Below, piece by piece: positions 14,929-19,827 of a stretch of 22,648 bases of DNA. A program made the translations under genes and the position numbers. Under the pieces are notes generated by a model. The model did not search any database. It was given only the letters and a program-made list of their open reading frames with translations, and was not told the DNA's origin. This stretch comes from a virus, in IMG/VR virus record IMGVR_UViG_3300045941_000429, positions 1 to 22,648 of that record; one strand, written 5' to 3'. Each line of letters begins with the position of its first letter. Within the stretch, counting starts at the first letter, position 1.

Positions 14929-15224
14929 GTGTTGTCTCCCTCAAGGGTGTGGTCGAACAAGCTCATCTCGACGTTGTCGTAAGTGTTGAACAGCATCACT
15001 GCGCAGGGGAGCGGCTCTAGCAGGCCGCGCAGGCAGAGGTATTTGAAGAAGCTCTCTACATCGAACCACTCACGTCCTTGCAGTTGCTGCTCATAGTTCT
15101 CCTTGAGAAGGGTGGCAGGATTGAAGTCCTCCATTACCCTGTAGGTTCCATCGACCGAGTGATCCTCGCCGTAGTAGAGGCAGCTTGTGGCGACGATCAG
15201 CTCACCTTTCCGCAGGGTACGCAC
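14925..15224 (-). CDS. hypothetical phage protein
   Basis: This 99-residue protein runs from GTG at 15224, chosen because AGGAG lies eight bases upstream. The longer ATG form would be translated through an intergenic hairpin element (15256-15290). It contains LRKGELIVATSCLYYG and a short FDVESFFKYLCLRGLLEPLP segment. No family was recognised. Confidence 0.55.
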   Translation of the reverse strand: MRTLRKGELIVATSCLYYGEDHSVDGTYRVMEDFNPATLLKENYEQQLQGREWFDVESFFKYLCLRGLLEPLPCAVMLFNTYDNVEMSLFDHTLEGDNT

Positions 15225-15255
15225 TTTCTTTTCTCCTGGTTCAAAGGGTGCGCAG

Positions 15256-15290
15256 CTCAACCGAGCGCCGTTGGCGCTTAGGTTAGAGAT
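15256..15290 (-). repeat. gene-end hairpin element, copy A
   Basis: On the - strand the element reads CTCTAACCTAAGCGCC, three loop bases, then GGCGCTCGGTTGAG. AGCGCC pairs with GGCGCT, and CTC/AACC pairs with GGTT/GAG with small bulges. The stop TAA of the 15283-15480 gene is embedded in the left arm. Orientation matches transcription. Confidence 0.68.
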
Positions 15291-15480
15291 TGATCTCCAG
15301 AACACAAGCGGCCTCGACGACGGTCTGTGGATGACCCGTGCGGTCGAAAAAGGCGATGCGGCCGGAGTAGAGCTGCTCGACCGTCGCGCGGCACACCTCG
15401 TAGGTAACCGGCTTCGGGCCGATCACCTCATCGCCGTTGGAGAACACTAGCACTAGGACGAACATGGCGAAGGTAGACAT
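15283..15480 (-). CDS. small exported or membrane-anchored protein
   Basis: This 65-residue protein has an N-terminal hydrophobic segment (MSTFAMFVLVLVFSNG) that may be a signal or anchor. A short domain with two cysteines (EVCRATVEQL, EAACVLEINL) follows. AGGAG lies eight bases before the ATG. The final codons overlap a gene-end hairpin element. No family was recognised. Confidence 0.6.
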   Translation of the reverse strand: MSTFAMFVLVLVFSNGDEVIGPKPVTYEVCRATVEQLYSGRIAFFDRTGHPQTVVEAACVLEINL

Positions 15481-15510
15481 GGTGGGTACTCCTGTAGAGA
15501 TTGCCCATTA

Positions 15511-15530
15511 CCGAGCACTTACGTGCTCAG
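15511..15530 (-). repeat. gene-end hairpin element, copy B (GAGCAC variant)
   Basis: GAGCAC and GTGCTC pair across a four-base loop, flanked on the transcript 3' side by CGG. It lies directly after the stop of the 15532-15738 gene. It is the same design as the other copies, with GCAC in place of GCGC. Confidence 0.55.
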
Positions 15531-15531
15531 A

Positions 15532-15738
15532 TCACGAGATGACCTTCGTAACTCGACCATCGAGCACGAGGACTGTAGCGTACCAGGTGTGCGGTCGGGG
15601 GGAGTGAGGGCCACAAACATACTCCTTCCCGTTCAGGACGGGAGTGCCGAGGCCAGGAGCATAGACTGTGACCAGGGCTCGGGCCTTGACCGCGTCCTTC
15701 AGGTCTTTCTTCGACTTGAAGTCGGGACGAACGTACAT
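15532..15738 (-). CDS. small phage protein
   Basis: This 68-residue protein is MYVRPDFKSKKDLKDAV followed by a beta-rich part (VTVYAPGLG, YATVLVLDGRVTKV). AAGGAG lies eight bases before the ATG, and hairpin copy B follows its stop. I think similar small proteins occur in other phages, but I cannot name a family. Confidence 0.62.
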   Translation of the reverse strand: MYVRPDFKSKKDLKDAVKARALVTVYAPGLGTPVLNGKEYVCGPHSPRPHTWYATVLVLDGRVTKVIS

Positions 15739-15774
15739 CAGAGCTACTCCTTTGCTCTCGGGTGTGATATAAGA

Positions 15775-15820
15775 CCGAGCGCCTATGGCGCTTGAGCTAG
15801 AGGTCGCTTAGGTTAGAGAT
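15775..15820 (-). repeat. gene-end hairpin element, copy C, split arm
   Basis: AGCGCC-TAT-GGCGCT forms the core, followed on the transcript 3' side by CGGTC. The left arm sequence CTCTAACCTAAGCG is present but displaced, and it is read as codons for the final residues SNLSDL of the 15797-16258 gene. This suggests insertion or rearrangement of the element at a gene end. Confidence 0.55.
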
Positions 15821-16258
15821 AAGCCTGTCGAGATCCTTCCTTAGCTCCCCAAAGGGGACATTAGCTCGAAGACGGCGCAGGAAGTTGTACATGGAGGGTG
15901 CTGCTGCCATGAGCTTGGCGTTGGAGAGGTTCTGCTCGTAGGTACCTCCGTAAGCAGCTCCTATGGTCTTCCAGGGGACGAGCTCTTCCTCCGAGAGGGG
16001 CTCGATGATGTGAACCCAGCCGGAGGAGTCGATGCCTTCGGCCTGCAGCTCGGGGTTCGGATCTTGGATTGTCCAGCTTCTGGTCACTTGCTTTCCCTTT
16101 CTGGGTTGGTCGATCTCGGCCTTGTTGGCGTCCCGCTCAGCCAGCAGGTCAGCGACTACCTGCCGCAATAAACCCTGCTCTGCTGGTTCCCACACTTTGG
16201 GTAGGATCTCTCTCACCTGCACGATGACCTCTGGCGTGAGCCGCTCGCTGAAGGTCAT
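15797..16258 (-). CDS. hypothetical phage protein
   Basis: This 153-residue protein has a helical N-terminal half (LTPEVIVQVREILPKVWEP) and a conserved-looking NAKLMAAAPSMYNFLRRL helix common in small phage proteins of unknown role. GAGGAGG lies seven bases upstream, with TGATG coupling to the preceding gene. Its last codons are part of hairpin copy C. Confidence 0.62.
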   Translation of the reverse strand: MTFSERLTPEVIVQVREILPKVWEPAEQGLLRQVVADLLAERDANKAEIDQPRKGKQVTRSWTIQDPNPELQAEGIDSSGWVHIIEPLSEEELVPWKTIGAAYGGTYEQNLSNAKLMAAAPSMYNFLRRLRANVPFGELRKDLDRLISNLSDL

Positions 16259-16491
16259 CAGATGTCCTCCTCTTCGTCTTGCGTGCGCAACAGGTTGCTG
16301 TCGTGCTCGAGGTCCTCCTCTTCTGTGAGGAAGGCGTCAGGCAGAACAAATCCGTAGTTCACACTGCTGGCCAAGTTGCGGTAGGTCCAGCCGAACCTCT
16401 GACCTGTCCTGATAGCCGTTCCTAGGACGATATCTGTCTGCTTCCGTTTGAGGGTGTTGGAGTGTTTGGTTGGGATGAAGATGTGAGACAT
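16258..16491 (-). CDS. hypothetical phage protein with acidic tail
   Basis: This 77-residue protein starts with MSHIFIPTKHSNTLKRKQ and ends in a strongly acidic region (EEEDLEHDS, QDEEEDI). AAGGA lies nine bases before the ATG. No family was recognised. Confidence 0.56.
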   Translation of the reverse strand: MSHIFIPTKHSNTLKRKQTDIVLGTAIRTGQRFGWTYRNLASSVNYGFVLPDAFLTEEEDLEHDSNLLRTQDEEEDI

Positions 16492-16513
16492 CTGCGTTGG
16501 TCCTTCTTAGGCA

Positions 16514-16540
16514 ACTCAACCGAGCGCTTCGTCGTTGGAG
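16514..16540 (-). repeat. gene-end hairpin element, copy D (half-conserved)
   Basis: The transcript 3' arm GCGCTCGGTTGAG is intact and contains the TGA stop of the 16516-16977 gene (residues EALG, stop). The left arm CCAACGACGA pairs only in part. It matches the 3' arm of the other copies exactly. Confidence 0.5.
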
Positions 16541-16977
16541 GGAAGAGGCAGACGGCAAGCTAAGAGGATCTCCCATCGCAGCTTGAGTGAATAGGGCGGG
16601 TAGTTGTCGGCGGCGTTGATGAAGGGCCTGAGCCCTTTGGGCCGTCGACCTAGGTGTCTTGCTGCGTAGCCCCACTGGCAGGTCTCGAGGTTCAAGAGGC
16701 CAAGCGGATCACAAACTGCAGTGATCGGGCATTGGCAGAGAGGAGGAGACCCATCAATGTGGAGGACTCGGCGAATGAAGCCATTTGGGGTGAGGAACCA
16801 CGGATTGGTACTCTTGTTGGTGAGCTGGCGCAGACGGGAGAGGATCTCTCGGGTTCGGACGCAGTTGGGATGGAAAGAGGTCGGCATTACTTGTCTCCCC
16901 AAGGCAGATTGATTGGCCACCGTCAAGGCTTGGTCGATACAGCGCAGCGCACGGATCTCGCGATCGGTGAGGATCAT
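16516..16977 (-). CDS. hypothetical phage protein, cysteine-bearing
   Basis: This 153-residue protein begins MILTDREIRALRCIDQAL and has cysteines in LCQCPITAVC and LETCQW contexts in the middle, possibly metal binding. The N-terminal part resembles a helical DNA-binding-size domain (TREILSRLRQLT), but no family is recognised. The start overlaps the upstream stop as ATGA and has no clear ribosome site, so it probably depends on coupled translation. Confidence 0.55.
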   Translation of the reverse strand: MILTDREIRALRCIDQALTVANQSALGRQVMPTSFHPNCVRTREILSRLRQLTNKSTNPWFLTPNGFIRRVLHIDGSPPLCQCPITAVCDPLGLLNLETCQWGYAARHLGRRPKGLRPFINAADNYPPYSLKLRWEILLACRLPLPSNDEALG

Positions 16978-17201
16978 GGCTCAAGCCCACCGCCGAAGCC
17001 CTCGCCCTCGGGCTCCAATTCGTGTTCGTCCTCAGAGAGCTCCGCGTAGGGTTGAAGCTCCGTTGGGGAATAGGTCCGAAAGCCTGTACAGGTCCAACGT
17101 CGAGCGGGATGCGCATAAGGATCATAGATCCAGCGATAGCCGCTGGGAGAATAGACGACCTCGACGTTGGGAGGCATCTTGCCGGAGCTCATGCTGCTCA
17201 T
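16974..17201 (-). CDS. hypothetical acidic protein
   Basis: This 75-residue predicted protein has an aromatic, Tyr-rich centre (YSPSGYRWIYDPYAH) and an acidic Gly-rich C-terminus (SEDEHELEPEGEGFGGG). Internal ATGs at codons 4 and 9 are alternative starts, and the ribosome site is weak. It lies five bases after the LIPE-tailed protein gene. No family was recognised. Confidence 0.5.
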   Translation of the reverse strand: MSSMSSGKMPPNVEVVYSPSGYRWIYDPYAHPARRWTCTGFRTYSPTELQPYAELSEDEHELEPEGEGFGGGLEP

Positions 17202-17206
17202 AGCTG

Positions 17207-17650
17207 CTATTCCGGTATGAGGTCGGCTAGGTCCTTGTGCAAGGCTCGGCCTGTGACGCGGCTAACTCCTCTCATCCCGGGCCGCAGTTTGGTGATCTTC
17301 CCGTCGTCGAACTGTGGGCTCGGCCTAGCGCCTACCAACCGCTCGACTCTTTGGGGCGCTTTCCCGGTCTGAAGGACGTGCCAGAGCTGCTGCGGCGAGC
17401 AGACGAGGACCCGTTCGCCCGATTGCAGGATCACCGTCATGGAGTTTCTGCCTGGTATGACCTGCATCGGTTCGAGCGCTGGTTGCGAGGCTGAGGGCTC
17501 CATCTCGGCAAGGCATTCCTTCATGACTCGGAGCACATTCTGTTCGATCTCGTTGGAGGCTAGAGGCCCTGCCCGAGCGATGCGCTGCTTTAGGCCTGCT
17601 GCGTCAGCGAATGCCCACCCGCGAGCTGCGTCTTGAAAAGGAGTTATCAT
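17207..17650 (-). CDS. phage protein with C-terminal DLADLIPE tail
   Basis: This 147-residue protein starts at the ATG at 17650, chosen because GGAGGG lies seven bases upstream. It has a helical N-terminal half (FQDAARGWAFADAAGLKQRIARA), a short beta segment (MTVILQSGERVLVCSPQQL), then a basic linker and the end KDLADLIPE. The tail matches those at 9637-9849 and 18579-19088 in protein but differs at codon third positions. No enzyme motif is seen. It is one of the first genes of the leftward arm, so it is probably early expressed. Confidence 0.68.
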   Translation of the reverse strand: MITPFQDAARGWAFADAAGLKQRIARAGPLASNEIEQNVLRVMKECLAEMEPSASQPALEPMQVIPGRNSMTVILQSGERVLVCSPQQLWHVLQTGKAPQRVERLVGARPSPQFDDGKITKLRPGMRGVSRVTGRALHKDLADLIPE

Positions 17651-17772
17651 GAAGTCACCCTCCCGCCTCGGCACAGGCGTCGGTGCCGACATGTTGATGG
17701 AGTCGGCCAGAAGCCATGACCCATTTCACTGGCCAGGAAACCGCGATCCTTTGAGTGATCCCTTTCGTGCAT
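17647..17772 (-). CDS. possible 41-residue leader protein
   Basis: The frame MHERDHSKDRGFLASEMGHG continues to a Cys/Arg-rich end and stops in TGA that overlaps the next ATG (17650). GGAG lies seven bases before the ATG; an ATG two codons upstream is also available. The overlap and ribosome site match the style of the rest of the arm, but the composition is not clearly that of a folded protein. Confidence 0.4.
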   Translation of the reverse strand: MHERDHSKDRGFLASEMGHGFWPTPSTCRHRRLCRGGRVTS

Positions 17773-17785
17773 TGTCATTCTCCAT

Positions 17786-17811
17786 CCTCAACCGAGCACT
17801 TCGTGCTCAGG
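17786..17811 (-). repeat. hairpin element, copy E (GAGCAC variant)
   Basis: GAGCAC pairs with GTGCTC across a three-base loop, followed on the - strand by the conserved CGGTTGAGG. Unlike most copies it precedes a gene rather than following a clear one. It lies in the leader of the leftward arm. Confidence 0.55.
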
Positions 17812-17898
17812 CGTGTGGCGTTGGGAAAGCATGAAGCATCTCCGTTTGCTTATTGCCGAAGGCAAAGCGATGTTATCACGTGTTGCCGCATGGGAATA

Positions 17899-17915
17899 TG
17901 CGACATTTTGTCGCA
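17899..17915. promoter_or_regulatory. operator-like palindrome TGCGACA-TTT-TGTCGCA, copy 1
   Basis: Perfect 7-bp arms are separated by three bases. A second copy with the same arms and spacing is at 19091-19107. On the - strand weak -35-like TTGGGC and -10-like CATATT elements flank it, so it could be an operator for the leftward arm. The promoter itself is not convincing. Confidence 0.55.
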
Positions 17916-17928
17916 CCATGCCCAATTT

Positions 17929-17995
17929 CCCCTACATGTTCCCTATGTTTCCCTAATGTCCCCTAATATCACCCTAAAGTCCCCTGTGTCCCTAT
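17929..17995 (+). repeat. helically phased CCCTA array
   Basis: CCCTA begins at 17930, 17941, 17951, 17961, 17972 and 17990, with a degenerate CCCTG at 17982. Steps are 11, 10, 10, 11, 10 and 8 bases, close to one DNA turn. Spacer sequences differ, so only the core and the period are conserved. Such phasing puts all cores on one face of the helix, as in iteron or bent-DNA loci. Confidence 0.68.
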
Positions 17996-18020
17996 GTCGA
18001 TCGATTTTGGGTCCCCATCT

Positions 18021-18095
18021 CGGACCTTATCTCACCCTATCTTACAATACCTATATGTATAATTTTTTTTTTAAGGTAAGGGGGGGTAAGGTCCG
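18021..18095. repeat. 9-bp inverted repeat flanking a T10 tract
   Basis: CGGACCTTA (18021-18029) and TAAGGTCCG (18087-18095) are perfect inverses centred near 18058. Between them lie an AT-rich stretch (ACAATACCTATATGTATAA), T10 (18063-18072) and the first G run. An AT-rich stretch between inverted arms is a typical DNA-unwinding layout. Confidence 0.6.
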
Positions 18096-18109
18096 GGGGG
18101 TGAGGGGGG
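18063..18109 (+). other. T10 tract followed by G7, G6 and G6 runs
   Basis: T10 at 18063-18072, G7 at 18080-18086, G6 at 18095-18100 and G6 at 18104-18109 are separated by short linkers. The + strand could form a G-quadruplex. Homopolymer length should be read cautiously, as sequencing can miscount it. Confidence 0.6.
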
Positions 18110-18126
18110 CGTAAAATGGAAAATCA

Positions 18127-18171
18127 TAGGAACAGAGGGGATATTAGGGTAACCATAGGGGATATTAGGGT
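18127..18171 (-). repeat. phased TAGGG array, opposite orientation
   Basis: TAGGG starts at 18145, 18156 and 18166, with degenerate TAGGA at 18127 and GAGGGG at 18135. Steps are about 9-11 bases. A 21-base unit GGGGATATTAGGGTAAC.. occurs twice in tandem. It is the inverse of the CCCTA array and lies at a similar distance from the centre near 18055. Confidence 0.62.
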
Positions 18172-18186
18172 AACACGATATGCGGC

Positions 18187-18201
18187 AATGCGTGGTTCGA
18201 C
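18187..18201 (+). promoter_or_regulatory. intergenic motif copy 3, AATGCGTGGTTCGAC
   Basis: This third copy of AATRCGTGGTTCGAC lies at the outer edge of the symmetric locus. It matches the 14115-14129 copy (- strand) over all 15 bases and the 2265-2279 copy with one change. Confidence 0.45.
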
Positions 18202-18240
18202 ATAGCTGCAACATCACGTATTCTACATTTCGGTAGGTTT

Positions 18241-18299
18241 ATTGTTGTTTTAGAGGTGGGGAAGTAGCTTTGTTGTTGTTTTGGGGATGGGGAGGGAGG
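18241..18299 (+). repeat. imperfect TTGTTGTTTT/G-run repeat with quadruplex potential
   Basis: Two units of TTGTTGTTTT followed by G-rich sequence are separated by about 30 bases. G runs occur at 18258-18261, 18283-18286, 18289-18292, 18294-18296 and 18298-18299, spaced closely enough for a G-quadruplex on the + strand. Confidence 0.5.
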
Positions 18300-18310
18300 T
18301 GCGGAAAAGA

Positions 18311-18339
18311 CCACGTATCGTTTGCCGGGCCATACGTGG
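18311..18339. repeat. 8-bp inverted repeat CCACGTAT/ATACGTGG
   Basis: CCACGTAT (18311-18318) and ATACGTGG (18332-18339) are perfect inverses with a 13-base loop. No U tract follows. An operator or structural role is possible. Confidence 0.5.
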
Positions 18340-18501
18340 CCGTGGGCGATGTCGGCGCCGATGGGCATGGTGGTGGCCGGAACCCGGCCGATCGCGTCCA
18401 CGGTGCCCGGTGGCCCGGCAATCGCCATTCGACCCGATCCCGGCCCCAAGAAGAAGAACGCGCGCGTGAGACAGAACCTAGCTCCATCCCGAAAATAATT
18501 C

Positions 18502-18530
18502 TTGACATGACATCTCGCTTATCGTATGGT
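18502..18530 (+). promoter_or_regulatory. sigma70-like promoter for the rightward arm
   Basis: TTGACA (18502-18507), a 17-base spacer, and TATGGT (18525-18530). The design closely matches the 13188-13216 promoter. Predicted start near 18537, about 40 bases before the ATG at 18579. Confidence 0.65.
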
Positions 18531-18540
18531 CCCGATGGTG

Positions 18541-18559
18541 ATCGGACATTGGGTCCGAT
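18541..18559 (+). promoter_or_regulatory. leader hairpin ATCGGAC/GTCCGAT
   Basis: Perfect 7-bp arms around a five-base loop sit at the predicted 5' end of the transcript, just after the promoter. The position fits a repressor site or an mRNA-protecting 5' hairpin. Confidence 0.5.
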
Positions 18560-18578
18560 CCGAAATCGGAATACCCAA

Positions 18579-19088
18579 ATGGCAACCCGTACCCGTCGCC
18601 TCTCGAAGGTGATCGACGCCAACGCCAGGTCTCTTACCCTGGTGTTCCTCGGCGAGAAGGACAGCGAAGGCAATCCGACCGTCAACGATACCCTGGTGTT
18701 CAGCCTCTCCGACTACCCCAAGGCCATTGTGACCCATCTTGCGCTTCACGGGCTTGGGCAGGTGCTCGGTGACGAAATCTCTGGCATCGGCGCCGATGGT
18801 GGCGATCCCGTTGAGATGGTCAAGGCCCGCAACGCGCCGCTCGTGAACGGCGACTGGTCGGCCGGCCGCGAGATCGATCGCTCCATCCTGGTCGAGGCCA
18901 CCATGGCAGTATTCGCCAAGGCCGGCGTGGTTCGCGAGCGGGCGAAGGTCGAGGCGTACATCAACGGGCTCGACGCCAAGGAGGTCGCGAAGTACCGCCG
19001 GCGCCCTGACATCACCGTGGCCGTCGCCGCAATCCGCGAGGCTCGCGGCCAGACCGGCGATGACTTGGGAGCCCTGATCCCGGAGTAA
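18579..19088 (+). CDS. conserved phage protein with LIPE tail, first gene of the packaging arm
   Basis: This 169-residue protein runs from MATRTRRLSKVIDANA, supported by GGA eight bases upstream and a promoter 50 bases before it. The segment TLVFSLSDYPKAIVTHLALHGLGQVLGDEISG resembles a family of phage proteins with an L-x-L-HGL-x-Q-x2-GD signature, often found near terminase genes. Helices follow (SILVEATMAVFAKAG, VAVAAIREAR), and the protein ends DDLGALIPE. The function in that family is unknown to me. Codon use is GC-rich compared with the genes after it. A terminator-like hairpin follows, so it is probably transcribed on its own and strongly. Confidence 0.75.
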   Translation: MATRTRRLSKVIDANARSLTLVFLGEKDSEGNPTVNDTLVFSLSDYPKAIVTHLALHGLGQVLGDEISGIGADGGDPVEMVKARNAPLVNGDWSAGREIDRSILVEATMAVFAKAGVVRERAKVEAYINGLDAKEVAKYRRRPDITVAVAAIREARGQTGDDLGALIPE

Positions 19089-19090
19089 CC

Positions 19091-19107
19091 TGCGACAAGT
19101 TGTCGCA
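19091..19107. promoter_or_regulatory. palindrome TGCGACA-AGT-TGTCGCA, copy 2
   Basis: The arms and three-base spacer match copy 1 (17899-17915). It begins two bases after the stop codon of the LIPE-tailed gene. It may be an operator, or part of the 3' hairpin set ahead of the terminator. Confidence 0.5.
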
Positions 19108-19122
19108 TCTGCCGCAAGGCGG

Positions 19123-19156
19123 GGCCGAGCGCCGAAAGGTTCTCGGCCTTTCCTTT
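19123..19156 (+). terminator. rho-independent terminator
   Basis: GGCCGAG (19123-19129) pairs with CTCGGCC (19142-19148) across a 12-base loop, followed by TTTCCTTT. This fits termination of the transcript that starts near 18537. Confidence 0.62.
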
Positions 19157-19375
19157 GTCCGCTCGGGCAGGGCATCCTCCCCAGGCGGGCGGTCGGTCCG
19201 TCATCTGTGGCCACACGGGGGAGTTTGGAGGTTTTTGGGTCTTAGCGTATTCCCGAATTCATTTTCCTATTGCACCGCCTCGTGACCTCTCTTATAATAA
19301 TCGGGACGGGGTTCTTTCGGGATTACGTCTTGCTACGCAAAGCTAAGCTTCGCAACCCTTTCTGCGGAAACTTAG
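19157..19375. other. intergenic leader before the terminase cluster
   Basis: No gene is seen here. The first part follows the terminator. The second part carries the promoter at 19270-19298 and a roughly 70-base leader with short self-complementary segments (for example AAGCTAAGCTT near 19341). Confidence 0.55.
19270..19298 (+). promoter_or_regulatory. promoter with perfect TATAAT
   Basis: TTGCAC (19270-19275), a 17-base spacer and TATAAT (19293-19298). The -10 is perfect and the -35 partial. It would drive the membrane/coiled-coil gene and probably the terminase genes. Confidence 0.6.
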
Positions 19376-19807
19376 ATGCCTCCCTATCGCGGACCAGAGA
19401 GAAGGCAACGAAGGTCGGAGGAATATATGGGGGAGGAGAGAAGGGGGTTGCTGGGAAAGCTGAACGGGAATGCCCCGGTTTGGCTGGCCTTTATTTTTCA
19501 GCTCGGAACTGTCGCCTGGTACGTTTTCAACATGAGGGCGGATATAGATAACAAGGCGGATGCAGCGACGCTGGTGAAGCTGGCAGGAGTGGTGGAATAT
19601 CTGGCGCAATCGAAAGCGAACCAGATTGAAGTAGCAGGGCTGGGGCGTGATATTGCAGGATTAACGGCGGTGACGAATGCTTTAGGAGGATCGGTTAATT
19701 CGCTAGAGGATTATACGGCAAGATTGCAGGAGCAGACGAAGAACATGTCGGTGCATATCGGGAACCTGGAAGAGGCGAACAAGTCCATCTGGCGGCAGAC
19801 GAGGTAA
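19376..19807 (+). CDS. membrane-anchored coiled-coil protein
   Basis: This 143-residue protein has a basic N-terminus (RGPERRQRRSEEY), one hydrophobic segment near residues 34-53 (PVWLAFIFQLGTVAWYVFNM), and a long heptad-type helix to the end (LAGVVEYLAQSKANQIEV, LQEQTKNMSVHIGNLEEANK). The topology recalls XhlA-type or spanin-like lysis accessories, but no specific motif supports that. GGA lies about seven bases before ATG 19376. GGAGG lies five bases before an internal ATG at 19427, which may be the main start and would remove the basic leader. Confidence 0.66.
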   Translation: MPPYRGPERRQRRSEEYMGEERRGLLGKLNGNAPVWLAFIFQLGTVAWYVFNMRADIDNKADAATLVKLAGVVEYLAQSKANQIEVAGLGRDIAGLTAVTNALGGSVNSLEDYTARLQEQTKNMSVHIGNLEEANKSIWRQTR

Positions 19808-19827
19808 GCGGAAGCCGGAGGAAAGAG

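Larger units (their letters stand above)
17812..18578. other. gene-poor divergence region between the two arms
   Basis: No convincing gene is seen over about 770 bases. The + strand frame open from 18270 to the ATG at 18579 is Gly/Arg-rich, lacks a ribosome site and contains a promoter, so it is treated as noncoding. In order the region holds a small TTGCC-GAA-GGCAA hairpin near 17846-17858, a 17-bp palindrome, a phased CCCTA array, a 9-bp inverted repeat around T10 and G runs, a TAGGG array and a motif copy. After these come a G-rich repeat, an 8-bp inverted repeat, the GGCCGG-AAC-CCGGCC hairpin (18375-18389), and the promoter and leader of the rightward arm. Confidence 0.7.

Noticed and set aside
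17929-18171. CRISPR array or true telomere repeat
   Set aside because: Conserved cores are only 5-7 bases with 4-6 base variable gaps, far too short for CRISPR repeats and spacers. The repeats are degenerate and internal, not terminal.
18270-18578. N-terminal extension of the LIPE-tailed protein back to an ATG at 18270
   Set aside because: The stretch contains a good promoter and hairpins and encodes Gly/Arg-rich filler. The ATG at 18579 fits the predicted transcript.
18519-19214. Open frames of 231 and 156 codons antisense to the 18579-19088 gene
   Set aside because: The + strand gene has a promoter, ribosome site, terminator and a familiar phage-type sequence. The antisense products are low-complexity shadows.
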